From Streptomyces avicenniae (lineage in GTDB: Bacteria > Actinomycetota > Actinomycetes > Streptomycetales > Streptomycetaceae), in NCBI RefSeq assembly GCF_000719135.1, contig NZ_JOEK01000009.1:558001-622000 (forward strand): 64,000 nucleotides of DNA, in the 5' to 3' direction. Below are positions 57,273 to 64,000 of this stretch, piece by piece. Each line of letters starts with the position of its first letter. Position 1 is the stretch's first letter. A program made the position numbers and the translations under genes. The notes beneath the pieces were generated by a model that saw only the letters and a program-made list of their open reading frames with translations, did not search any database and was not told the DNA's origin.

Positions 57273-57279
57273 CGGCGCC

Positions 57280-58536
57280 GTGCGGACAGGACCGGGAGCA
57301 GGAGAAGAGGGCGCGTACCGGGCCGAGGTGCTGCCCGGCATCGACGCCCTGCCGGACGCCCTGTGGCGCGCGCTCGCCCCGCCGGACGACCCGATGTGGT
57401 CACGGGCGGTGTTCGCCGCCATGGAGAGCGCGGCGATCGGCCCCGACGGCTACGCGTACCTCCTCGTACACCGGGCGGGACGGCCGGTCGCCGTCCTGCC
57501 GCTGACCGTCTTCCGGGGCCTGCGTCTCGACCGGATCGCGGGCCCGCGCGAGCGCCGCCTGCTCGCCCCGGTGGCGCGCGTCGCCCCCCGGCTGCTGCGC
57601 GTCCCGACGCTCTTCTGCGGCCATCTCCTCGGCCAGGGCCACGTCCTCGGCGGCCGGGACGGCGGCGACGGCGCGGACGACGACGCGCTGGCCCGCGTGC
57701 TGGTGGCGTCCGTCCTGCGGTACGCCCGGGCGCGGCGGCTGGGCACCGTCGTGTTCAAGGACTTCGCGCCGCGCGACCTGGCGCCGCTGGCCGACGCGCT
57801 GCGCGACGCCGGGTTCTTCCCCGTCCCAGGCCTGCCCGACACCGAACTGCCGCTCGACCACGCCTCGTTGGACGAGCACGTCGCCGCGCTCCCCGCCAAG
57901 CCCCGCCGCAACGCCCGCAGCAACCAGCGCAAGTACGCCGCCCACCGCCCCGCGCTGCGCATGGAGGTGCTGGACGACTTCACCCGCCTCGTGCCGTCCA
58001 TGCTGGCGCTCTACCGGCAGGTGATGGACCGCGCGGACCAGACGCTGGACGAGCTGGACGCCGCGTTCCTCACCGCGCTGCGCCCCGCGCCCGGGGTGCG
58101 GGTCCGGCTCGTCGCCTGCTTCGAGGGCGAACGCCTCGTCGCCTTCCTCCTGTGCCTGTTCAGCGGCACGGGCGCGACGGGCGCCCGGATCGGGCTGGAC
58201 TACGCGCTGGCCCACGACGCGCGGCTGTGGCACAACGTGCACTACGCCGCGATCCGGCTGGCGCTCGCCGAGGGCTGCCGCCACATCAGGTTCGCGCAGA
58301 CCGCGTACGTCCCGAAGGTCGAGCTGGGCTGCGGCCTGGTCGCGCAGCGGCACGCCGTCACGCACGTCCGCCCGCTGCCGCGCGCCGTGCTCAGGCGCCT
58401 GCTGCCGCCCGCGTTCGCGCGCTCCGTCGCCGCGGCGCTCGGCCCGCACGCCGGGCGGCCCCAGGACGCGCCCCGGCCGGGCGTGACCCCTCCCCCACCG
58501 CATCCGGAAGGCAGGCGAGCCCCGTGCCCCGAGTAG
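57280..58536 (+). CDS. FemAB/GNAT-like acyltransferase (COG3146 type)
   Basis: A 418-residue protein of the peptidogalycan biosynthesis/recognition (FemAB-like GNAT) family. Segments are GYAYLLVHRAGRPVAVLPLTVFRGL, VLRYARARRLGTVVFKDFAPRDL, LPAKPRRNARSNQRKYA, MLALYRQVMDRADQTLDELDAAFL, GARIGLDYALAHDARLWHNVHYAAIRLALAEGCRHIRFAQTAYVPK. The family is a double-GNAT fold that transfers acyl or aminoacyl groups; here it could acylate the amine product or load a carrier-bound substrate. The GTG lies 7 bp after the ACAD-like stop. The 3' end overlaps the next gene by 13 bp. Confidence 0.78.
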   Translation: MRTGPGAGEEGAYRAEVLPGIDALPDALWRALAPPDDPMWSRAVFAAMESAAIGPDGYAYLLVHRAGRPVAVLPLTVFRGLRLDRIAGPRERRLLAPVARVAPRLLRVPTLFCGHLLGQGHVLGGRDGGDGADDDALARVLVASVLRYARARRLGTVVFKDFAPRDLAPLADALRDAGFFPVPGLPDTELPLDHASLDEHVAALPAKPRRNARSNQRKYAAHRPALRMEVLDDFTRLVPSMLALYRQVMDRADQTLDELDAAFLTALRPAPGVRVRLVACFEGERLVAFLLCLFSGTGATGARIGLDYALAHDARLWHNVHYAAIRLALAEGCRHIRFAQTAYVPKVELGCGLVAQRHAVTHVRPLPRAVLRRLLPPAFARSVAAALGPHAGRPQDAPRPGVTPPPPHPEGRRAPCPE

Positions 58537-58985
58537 AGGTCGAGCTGTCCGTCGCGGCGCCGCCAGGGGCCGCGTGGGAGGCCGTCGTGGACGTCGAGTC
58601 GTATCCGGAGTGCATGGACAGCGTGGAGGCCGTCTCGGTCGTCGCGCGACGGGGCGCCGGGCACCGCACCACGGCCTGGTCGGTGCGCCTCCAAGGGTCG
58701 GTGCTGCGCTGGACGGAGGACGAGGTGATCGACGCGTCCGCCCGCCGCTTCGACTTCCGGCAGGTCAGCGGCGACCTCGGCGCGTTCGCCGGGCACTGGG
58801 GCGTGCGGCCGGGGCCGGGCGGCGGGAGCACCGTCTCGCTGCACGTGGACTTCGACATCGGCATCCCGCTCCTGGCCGACATGCTGAACCCCGTGGCGGC
58901 GGACGCCCTGCGCGAGAACGCCGCGCAGATGCTCGCCGCCCTCCAGGCCAGGCTCGCCGCACCCGGTGAGGACGGCGCCCGGTGA
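58524..58985 (+). CDS. SRPBCC-family (START/polyketide-cyclase-like) protein
   Basis: A 153-residue helix-grip protein: RVEVELSVAAPPGAAWEAVVDVESYPECMDSVEAVSVV at the start, TTAWSVRLQGSVLRWTEDEVID and RFDFRQVSGDLGAFAGHWGVRP in the sheet, and a long C-terminal helix. This matches SRPBCC/Polyketide_cyc proteins, which bind hydrophobic ligands and include aromatase/cyclases and CoQ10-binding COQ10. It may hold or cyclise the acyl intermediate. The GTG at 58524 overlaps the previous gene, and its stop overlaps the aminotransferase start. Confidence 0.82.
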   Translation: MPRVEVELSVAAPPGAAWEAVVDVESYPECMDSVEAVSVVARRGAGHRTTAWSVRLQGSVLRWTEDEVIDASARRFDFRQVSGDLGAFAGHWGVRPGPGGGSTVSLHVDFDIGIPLLADMLNPVAADALRENAAQMLAALQARLAAPGEDGAR

Positions 58986-60250
58986 CCGGGCCCGCGGGCG
59001 ACACGACGGCCCCGGCCGTCTTCGACCTGATCCGCCGCCACCTGTCGCCAGGGCTCGCGCTCACCGGCTCCTTCGCCGGGCGCGGCGCCGTCGAGGCGTC
59101 GGCGGACGGCTGCCGCGTGACGCTGTCGGACGGGCGCACGGCGCTCGACTTCGGCTCGTACGCCGTCACCCTGCTCGGCCACCGGCACCCGGCCGTCGTC
59201 GCGGCGGTCGGCGACCAGCTCGGCCGCATGCCGGTCTCGACCCGCAGCCTGGCCAGCCCGGTGACGGCCCACGCCGCCGCCGCGCTCGCCGGGTACCTCG
59301 GCGGGCGGCTGCCCAAGGTGTGCTTCGGGCTGAACGGCTCCGACGCCGTGGAGATCGCCGTGAAGCTGGCGCGCGTCGCGACCGGGCGGGGCCGCGTCGT
59401 GGCGGTGCGGGGCGGGTTCCACGGGAAGTCGCTCGGCGCGCTGGCCCTGACGCACAGCCCGCTGTACCGGGCGGGGCTGCGCGGCGCGGTGGTGGACGTG
59501 GTGCACGTCAGGCCGGACGACGCGGGCGCCGTCGCGCGCGAGGCGGCGCGCGGCGAGGTCGCCGCCGTCGTCTTCGAGCCGGTGCAGGGCGAGAGCGGCG
59601 CGCGGGAACTGCCCGTCGAGGTGCTGCGCCGGTGGTGCGCCGACGCGGCGCGGGCCGGGGCCTTCGCGATCGCCGACGAGATCCAGTGCGGGCTGCGGCG
59701 CTGCGGCGAGCGGTCGGTGGCGCTGGCCGAGGGGCTGCCGGTGGACGCGGTGCTGTTCGGCAAGCCGCTGGGCGGCGGGGTCATGCCGCTGTCGGCGGTG
59801 GTGTGCTCCGAGGAGTTGTACGCGCCGCTGGCGGCCGACCCGTTCCTGCACTCGGCGACGTTCGCCGGGCATCCGCTGTCCTGCGCGGCGCTGCCCGCCG
59901 CGCTCGGGGCGATCGAGGAACTGGCCGGGCACGGGCGGGTGCTGGCCGCCGCGCTGGACGCGGAGCTGGAGGGGCTGCGGCGGCGTCATCCCGGGCTGGT
60001 CACGGCCGTGCGCGGCCGGGGGCTGCTGCGCGGCCTCGACTTCGCGGAGGCGCGGGCGGCGGGCGGCGTCGTCATGGAGCTGGCGGGGAGCGGGCTGCTC
60101 GTGTCGCCGTGCCTGGGGCGGCCCACGACGGTGCGGCTGCTGCCGCCGCTGGTCGCGTCCGAGGCGGACGTCGCGGAGGCCGCCGCCCTCCTCGACGCGG
60201 CGCTGACGGCGGTCGGGCGCCGCCGCACGGCCGGGGAGGCGACGGCATGA
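58982..60250 (+). CDS. class-III PLP-dependent aminotransferase
   Basis: A 422-residue fold-type-I, class-III aminotransferase. PLP contacts include CFGLNGSDAVEIAVKLARVATGRGRVVAVRGGFHGKSLGALALTHSP, AVVFEPVQGESG, AIADEIQCGLRRCGE and the Schiff-base Lys in LFGKPLGGGVMPLSAVV. The class transfers an amino group to terminal aldehydes or keto compounds (ornithine, lysine, GABA types). In this operon it could aminate an aldehyde made by the reductase at 61780. GTG start with GTGA overlap; the stop overlaps the ACP start. Confidence 0.9.
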   Translation: MTGPAGDTTAPAVFDLIRRHLSPGLALTGSFAGRGAVEASADGCRVTLSDGRTALDFGSYAVTLLGHRHPAVVAAVGDQLGRMPVSTRSLASPVTAHAAAALAGYLGGRLPKVCFGLNGSDAVEIAVKLARVATGRGRVVAVRGGFHGKSLGALALTHSPLYRAGLRGAVVDVVHVRPDDAGAVAREAARGEVAAVVFEPVQGESGARELPVEVLRRWCADAARAGAFAIADEIQCGLRRCGERSVALAEGLPVDAVLFGKPLGGGVMPLSAVVCSEELYAPLAADPFLHSATFAGHPLSCAALPAALGAIEELAGHGRVLAAALDAELEGLRRRHPGLVTAVRGRGLLRGLDFAEARAAGGVVMELAGSGLLVSPCLGRPTTVRLLPPLVASEADVAEAAALLDAALTAVGRRRTAGEATA

Positions 60251-60516
60251 CGGACGGTCGGCCGCCGGGCCGCGAGGAGCTGGTGCGCGTCGTCCGTGAG
60301 GCGGTCGCCGACGTGCTGGGCATCGAGCCGGAGGACATCACGGAGACGACGGACCTGGCGGGCGACTTCGGCATCGACAGCCTCGAACTGATGGACGTCG
60401 GCGCGCGGTTGGAGACGGCGCTGCGCGTGCGCATCCCGGTGGACGCGCTGACGGAGGCCACGACGGTGGGCCGGGCCGTGGACCTGCTGCGCGCGTGGCT
60501 GGGGCGGCAGGAATGA
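60247..60516 (+). CDS. acyl carrier protein
   Basis: An 89-residue acyl carrier protein. The phosphopantetheine site is DFGIDSLELMDVG (Ser in DSL), with the four-helix pattern VREAVADVLGIEPEDITETTDLAG, ARLETALRVRIPVDALTEATTVGRAVDLLRAWL. It would carry the growing or tailored acyl chain for the adjacent ketosynthase, dehydrogenase, reductase and aminotransferase. It overlaps both neighbours by 4 bp (ATGA), a firm sign of coupled expression. Confidence 0.93.
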   Translation: MTDGRPPGREELVRVVREAVADVLGIEPEDITETTDLAGDFGIDSLELMDVGARLETALRVRIPVDALTEATTVGRAVDLLRAWLGRQE

Positions 60517-61754
60517 GCGGCGGGCGCGTCCGGGTGGCGGTGACGGGCATGGGCGTCAAGTGCCCGGCGGGGACGTCCGTGGAGGAGACGTGGGCCACCG
60601 TGCTGGCGGCGCGGCCCACGGCGGCGGTCGTGCCTGAACTGGCCGAGGCGGAGCTGCCGGTGCGGATCGCGTGCCTGGTGCCGCCGTTCGACTGGGAGCC
60701 GTACATCGGCCGCCGCGAGCTGCGGCAGATCGACAGGACCACGGCGCTGCTGCTGTGCGCCGCGGCCGACGCGCTGGCCGACGCGGGGACGGCGGACGGG
60801 GTGCCCGCGCACCGGATCGGCGTCCACGTCGGCACGGGTGTCGGCGGGCTGCCCAGCATGGAGGACGTGGCGATACGGCACGGCGCGCGGCCCGCGCAGA
60901 TGCCGGTGCACACGGTGCCGAAGACGATGGCGAACTCGCCCGCGTGCCGCCTCGCCATGCGGTACGGCTTCCGCGGCTCGTGCCTGACGTACACGACGGC
61001 CTGCGCCAGCGGGACCGACGCGATCGGCGAGGCGGCGCGGCGCATCAGGTACGGCGAGCTGGACGTGGCCGTGACCGGCGGCGTGGACGCGCCGGTGACG
61101 CGCGTCGTCATGGCCGGGTTCGCCCGGATGCGGGCCCTGTCGGCGCGGGGCTCGGGGCCGGGCGGCGACCCGGCCCTGGCCAGCCGCCCGTTCGACGCCG
61201 ACCGGGACGGCTTCGTGCTGGGCGAGGGCGCCGCCGTGCTGGTCCTGGAGCGCTGGGACCTGGCGGTGGCGCGCGGCGCGCGCATCCACGGCGAGGTCAC
61301 GGGCTACGCGGCGACGTGCGACGGCTTCCACATCGTCGCGCCACGGCCCGACGGGGCGACGGCCGCCGCGTGCATGCGGCTGGCGCTGGCCGACGCGGGG
61401 CTGCCGCCCTCCGCCGTCGGGCACGTCAACGCGCACGGCACGTCCACCGTCCTCAACGACCGGGCGGAGGCTGCCGCGTTGGCGCGCTGCTTCGGCGCGG
61501 CTGCGCCGCCGGTGACCGCGGTGAAGGGCGTGACGGGGCATCTGGTCGGCGGCTCGGGCGCGGTCGAGGCGGTCGTGGCGCTGCTGAGCGCGGGGCGCGG
61601 CCTGGTGCCGCCCGTGGCGACGACGACGGCGCCTGAACCGCCCGGGCTCGACCTGGTGCTCCGGGCGCCACGGGACGTCGGACGGCGTCCGGTGCTGTCC
61701 ACCTCCTTCGGCTTCGGCGGGCAGAACGCCTGCCTCGTCCTGTCCCCCACCTGA
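60513..61754 (+). CDS. beta-ketoacyl-ACP synthase (FabF/KAS II-like)
   Basis: A 413-residue ketosynthase. The catalytic triad is complete: Cys in LTYTTACASGTDAIGEA, His in VGHVNAHGTSTVLND and His in VKGVTGHLVGGSGAVEAVV. FDADRDGFVLGEGAAVLVLE and LSTSFGFGGQNACLVL are further KAS signatures. It condenses malonyl-ACP with the acyl chain. There is no chain-length factor next to it, unlike aromatic type-II polyketide pairs, so a fatty-acid-like elongation or a non-canonical condensation is more likely. Confidence 0.92.
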   Translation: MSGGRVRVAVTGMGVKCPAGTSVEETWATVLAARPTAAVVPELAEAELPVRIACLVPPFDWEPYIGRRELRQIDRTTALLLCAAADALADAGTADGVPAHRIGVHVGTGVGGLPSMEDVAIRHGARPAQMPVHTVPKTMANSPACRLAMRYGFRGSCLTYTTACASGTDAIGEAARRIRYGELDVAVTGGVDAPVTRVVMAGFARMRALSARGSGPGGDPALASRPFDADRDGFVLGEGAAVLVLERWDLAVARGARIHGEVTGYAATCDGFHIVAPRPDGATAAACMRLALADAGLPPSAVGHVNAHGTSTVLNDRAEAAALARCFGAAAPPVTAVKGVTGHLVGGSGAVEAVVALLSAGRGLVPPVATTTAPEPPGLDLVLRAPRDVGRRPVLSTSFGFGGQNACLVLSPT

Positions 61755-61779
61755 CGCCAGTCGGAACGGAACGGCGGCC

Positions 61780-62793
61780 ATGCGCATCCTCGTCACCGGC
61801 GCCACCGGAGTGGTGGGCAGCGAAGTCAGCGACCGGCTCGCGGCCGTCCGGCACACGAGGGTGGCGCGGCGCGCGCCCGACGCGTCGGTCGTCCGCTGGG
61901 AGCTGGGCGCCGAGCCGCCGCCCGACGTGCTGGCGGGCCACTGGGACGTGATCGTCCACACGGCGGCGGCGACCCGCTGGACGCTCAGCCGCGACGAGGC
62001 GCTCGCGGCGAACGTCGGCCCGCTGCGCGCCGTCCTCGCCCTCGCCGACGCGGAGACGCACCTCGTGCACCTGTCCACGGCGTACGTCGGGGGCGTGCGC
62101 GCGCCCGAGGACCTGCGGGGTGCGGAGTTCGAGGGCTACCGGAACGGCTACGAGTGGTCGAAGGCCGTCTGCGAGGAGATCGCCCGCGAGGAGCACAGGG
62201 GGCCGCTGACGGTCGTCCGTCCCGCGCTGGTGGTCGGCCGCCGCGACACCGGGGCGATCGCCCGGTTCTCCGGCCCCTACACGCTGCTCCAGGCGCTCGT
62301 GTCGGGGCTGGCGGCGGTCGTGGTGGGCGACCCGGCGGGCTGGGCGGAGATCACGCCGGTGGACGAGGTCGCCGCCGCCGTGGCGGACGCGGCGCTGTCG
62401 GCGCCGCCGCCGTCGCCGCGCACGGAGGTGATCGCGGGCGGGGCGGGCAGCATGCGGCTGGGCGGGCTGCTCGACGTGGTCTGCGGGACGCTCGACGAGT
62501 GCCGCGCCGCGCGGGGCGCCGGGCCCGTCGTGAGGCCGCCGGTCGTCGCGACCGAGACGTGGAACCGTTTCTTCCTGCCGATGGCGGAGCGGTACCTGTC
62601 GCCGTTCCAGCACCAGGCGGTGCGGCTGCTCGCCATGTTCCAGAGCTACACGAGCATGGCGGCGCCGTTCGAGCCGACCAGGACGGTGGCCGACCCGGCG
62701 GCCGTCATGGCGACCGCCGTACGGCACTGGGCGGCGCGCAAGCCCCGGCTGGCGCTGGCGCGGCCGACGCCCTGGACGCTGCTGGCGGGCTGA
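61780..62793 (+). CDS. extended SDR resembling fatty-acyl reductases (NAD_binding_4 type)
   Basis: A 337-residue extended short-chain dehydrogenase. RILVTGATGVVGSEVSDRL is the NAD(P) loop, LVHLSTAYVGGVR the Ser/Thr region, NGYEWSKAVCEEIA the catalytic YxxxK, and LTVVRPALVVG with GDPAGWAEITPVDEVAAAVADA resembles the C-terminal part of thioester/fatty-acyl reductases. Such enzymes reduce a carrier- or CoA-bound acyl group to an aldehyde. In the operon this would feed the aminotransferase. It is the last gene, 25 bp after the ketosynthase stop. Confidence 0.8.
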   Translation: MRILVTGATGVVGSEVSDRLAAVRHTRVARRAPDASVVRWELGAEPPPDVLAGHWDVIVHTAAATRWTLSRDEALAANVGPLRAVLALADAETHLVHLSTAYVGGVRAPEDLRGAEFEGYRNGYEWSKAVCEEIAREEHRGPLTVVRPALVVGRRDTGAIARFSGPYTLLQALVSGLAAVVVGDPAGWAEITPVDEVAAAVADAALSAPPPSPRTEVIAGGAGSMRLGGLLDVVCGTLDECRAARGAGPVVRPPVVATETWNRFFLPMAERYLSPFQHQAVRLLAMFQSYTSMAAPFEPTRTVADPAAVMATAVRHWAARKPRLALARPTPWTLLAG

Positions 62794-62954
62794 GCGGCGG
62801 GAGAGCGGCAGGAGAGCGGCGTGGTGACGATCCGGGACAGGACTGTCACAGCGCTGCCGCATGGCGTTCCTTGCGGCTCCGGCGCGTCAACTGCCATGGT
62901 GGTGGGGGTCCTTGGCGACGGTGGGCGGGCGCCGGGGAGGGGGGAGGGGCGGGC

Positions 62955-63719
62955 GTGGAACGGGTCGCGAAGGTGGGGGCGTGGGTCGGCGTGGCGGCGT
63001 CGGCCATCACCGTGCTGGCATTCCTCGGCATCGGGAACTACGACGAGTTGCGGCGGGCGCTCGACGGGGATTCCGCGGGTGGTTCTCCCCCGACCGGCCT
63101 GGAGGTCTCGGACCCCGGCGCGAGCGGCGGCGGCCTGGACGACGACGCGACGGGCGGCTCGTGGACGGGCGGCGACAGCGGCGACGACTGGACCCCGGAG
63201 CCGGAGCCGGAGCCGGAGCCGGCACCCGACCCGACGCTCGACGCGTACCGGGCGGTCAACGCGGGCGACTGCCTCCACAACTGGATGACCGGCGAGAGCA
63301 CCTGGTCGGCCGAGGTGCCCGAGGTCATCTCCTGCGACGCCGAGGGCGCCGCCCTATGGGTGTCACGGATCTCGGACGCGCCGGGCGACTGCCCCGCGGA
63401 CGCGGGCAGGCGGAGCCTCGTGTACACCGGGGGCGACGACGAGACGGTTGCGCTGTGCGTCACGCGCGTGTTCGACGTCGGGCAGTGCATCCTCGGCATG
63501 GCGGACAGCAGCGCCAATCTCATGAGCTGGGTGGACTGCCAGAGCAGCGAAGTGCCGGTGCCGTACAGCCGGATATACAACGTCACGGGCGTCTACACCG
63601 CCCCGGCGCAGCACACGGGGGCCGAGTGCGCCCGCACGCCGGGCGATCCGACCGCGTACACCTCGTGGTTCGCCGACGACAACAGCGTGCTGGTCTGCGC
63701 CGTGCTGCACGCGGGCTGA
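62955..63719 (+). CDS. LppU/SCO3897-like membrane-anchored or secreted protein
   Basis: A 254-residue protein. A hydrophobic N-terminal helix (AWVGVAASAITVLAFLGIG) anchors or exports it. A Gly/Asp-rich linker with PEPEPEPEPAPDP leads to a Cys-containing domain: YRAVNAGDCLHNWMTGESTWS, VPEVISCDAEGAALWV, VALCVTRVFDVGQCILG, PYSRIYNVTGVYTAP and AYTSWFADDNSVLVCAVL. This resembles the LppU/SCO3897 family of extracytoplasmic actinomycete proteins of unknown function. The cysteines probably form disulfides. GGGGAGGGGCGGGC precedes the GTG. Confidence 0.72.
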   Translation: MERVAKVGAWVGVAASAITVLAFLGIGNYDELRRALDGDSAGGSPPTGLEVSDPGASGGGLDDDATGGSWTGGDSGDDWTPEPEPEPEPAPDPTLDAYRAVNAGDCLHNWMTGESTWSAEVPEVISCDAEGAALWVSRISDAPGDCPADAGRRSLVYTGGDDETVALCVTRVFDVGQCILGMADSSANLMSWVDCQSSEVPVPYSRIYNVTGVYTAPAQHTGAECARTPGDPTAYTSWFADDNSVLVCAVLHAG

Positions 63720-63828
63720 GCCGCGGACGCGCCGCTCGTCCACGCGGGCGGGCGCCCAGGGTTGAGGCGGGCACGGGGGTGGCAGGTCTGAGGGGTGGCG
63801 GATCTCCCTGGCGCCCGAGGGGGTGTTG

Positions 63829-63845
63829 ATGAAAACGCTTTTCAT
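63829..63845. promoter_or_regulatory. Zur-like palindrome ATGAAAA-CGC-TTTTCAT
   Basis: ATGAAAA at 63829-63835 and TTTTCAT at 63839-63845 are perfect arms around CGC, embedded in an AT-rich patch 19 bp before the lipoprotein ATG. It resembles the Streptomyces Zur box TGAAAATGATTTTCA (7-1-7), which suggests zinc control, but a LacI-type operator is not excluded. Confidence 0.5.
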
Positions 63846-63864
63846 GTCCATTAGAGTGAGGGGC

Positions 63865-64000
63865 ATGTCGAGAGTACGCATACGAAGCCTCGTCGCCGGC
63901 GCGCTCGCGCTGCTGGGGGCCGCCGCCTGCGGGGGCGGCGGCACGCAGGCCGGTGACGAGGACGGCGCGCGCCCGCTGCGCGTCGTCACCTCCTACGCCG
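63865..64000 (+). CDS. lipoprotein, substrate-binding-protein-like, N-terminal fragment
   Basis: Only 45 codons are visible: MSRVRIRSLVAGALALLGAAAC, a lipoprotein signal peptide with lipobox ending GAAAC, then GGGGTQAGDEDGARPLRVVTSYA. The RVVTSYA strand just after a short linker is how ABC-transporter substrate-binding proteins begin, including zinc-binding ZnuA/AztC types. The Zur-like palindrome upstream is consistent with a metal role. The rest is outside the window, so the class is uncertain. Confidence 0.6.
   Translation, partial: MSRVRIRSLVAGALALLGAAACGGGGTQAGDEDGARPLRVVTSYA

Noticed and set aside
54582..57422. A 946-codon open frame on the minus strand over the P450 and ACAD-like genes
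   Set aside because: It is antisense to two well-supported genes, low-complexity (Gly/Arg/Val-rich) and lacks any domain; GC-rich third positions keep antisense frames open.
60513..61754. Minimal aromatic type-II PKS
   Set aside because: A chain-length factor partner, ketoreductase and paired cyclases are missing, so an aromatic polyketide is unlikely despite KS, ACP and SRPBCC.
60072..62078. A 668-codon minus-strand frame over ACP, ketosynthase and reductase
   Set aside because: It is Arg/Gly-rich and antisense to coupled genes with complete catalytic motifs; treated as a shadow frame.
63007..63240. PEPEPEPEPAPDP tract as a possible minisatellite
   Set aside because: It is a short linker between the membrane helix and the Cys-rich domain, common in secreted actinomycete proteins.
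1..64000. tRNA, rRNA, CRISPR array or prophage
   Set aside because: No tRNA-like TTCGAATC arm, no rRNA sequence, no regularly spaced repeats and no phage structural or integrase genes were seen on reading.

Overview
The window is very GC-rich actinomycete DNA, most likely from Streptomyces or a close relative. Third codon positions are almost all G or C, GTG starts are common, there is one well-supported TTG start, and gene families typical of the genus are present: DUF397 and DUF6879 proteins paired with XRE regulators, SUKH and Imm49 immunity-type proteins, AldO, LppU-like proteins and class-III aminotransferases. Two rare TTA leucine codons lie in regulatory genes (codon 3 of the gene at 11478 and codon 85 of the AraC-type gene at 50102). 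I found no rRNA, tRNA, prophage or CRISPR. The only mobile-DNA traces are a broken IS5-type transposase (1385-1647) and a MITE-like palindrome of about 168 bp (31715-31882).

0-16 kb. An alpha/beta hydrolase start and an orphan cytosylglucuronate-synthase-like glycosyltransferase are followed by the transposase remnant, an SDR/HxlR divergent pair and a sugar isomerase plus Gfo/Idh/MocA dehydrogenase pair. From 5.9 to 9.1 kb lies a whiJ/abaA-like regulatory locus: an ATP-binding anti-sigma-type protein, an XRE regulator and three small DUF397 proteins, two of them recent duplicates. After an MFS exporter come a frameshifted DUF6879 gene, an intact operon (small protein, DUF6879, XRE-DUF5753) and a complete graspetide (omega-ester RiPP) cassette with precursor, ATP-grasp maturase and isoaspartyl-methyltransferase-like enzyme. 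Repeated GCATGCAA sites lie upstream of both operons.

16-50 kb. This stretch is a mosaic of housekeeping and accessory genes: a DUF1444/Imm49 fusion, VOC proteins, an MBL hydrolase/TetR pair with a palindromic operator, a shortened UvrA paralogue, a Tat-exported PhoD-type phosphatase with a GntR regulator, Nudix, HEAT-repeat, metallophosphoesterase and LysE proteins. It also holds a MocR regulator, a sulfonate-desulfurisation operon (ssuD-ssuE) preceded by a Cys-rich leader peptide, PhzF/LysR, an aldo-keto reductase, an orphan type-II thioesterase, an SDR/PadR pair with a canonical PadR operator, alditol oxidase, a CGNR regulator, a TrmH methyltransferase, SUKH proteins and a second MFS exporter.

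50-64 kb. A TTA-containing AraC-type regulator with direct repeats at its promoter, a SUMF1-domain protein, a TetR regulator and an acyl-CoA/ACP synthetase precede a tightly overlapping eight-gene operon (54744-62793): P450, acyl-CoA-dehydrogenase-like protein, FemAB/GNAT-like protein, SRPBCC protein, class-III aminotransferase, acyl carrier protein, ketosynthase and fatty-acyl-reductase-like SDR. The set suggests a small biosynthetic pathway that turns an ACP-bound acyl chain into an aldehyde and then an amine. The window ends with an LppU-like secreted protein and the start of a lipoprotein gene under a Zur-like palindrome.
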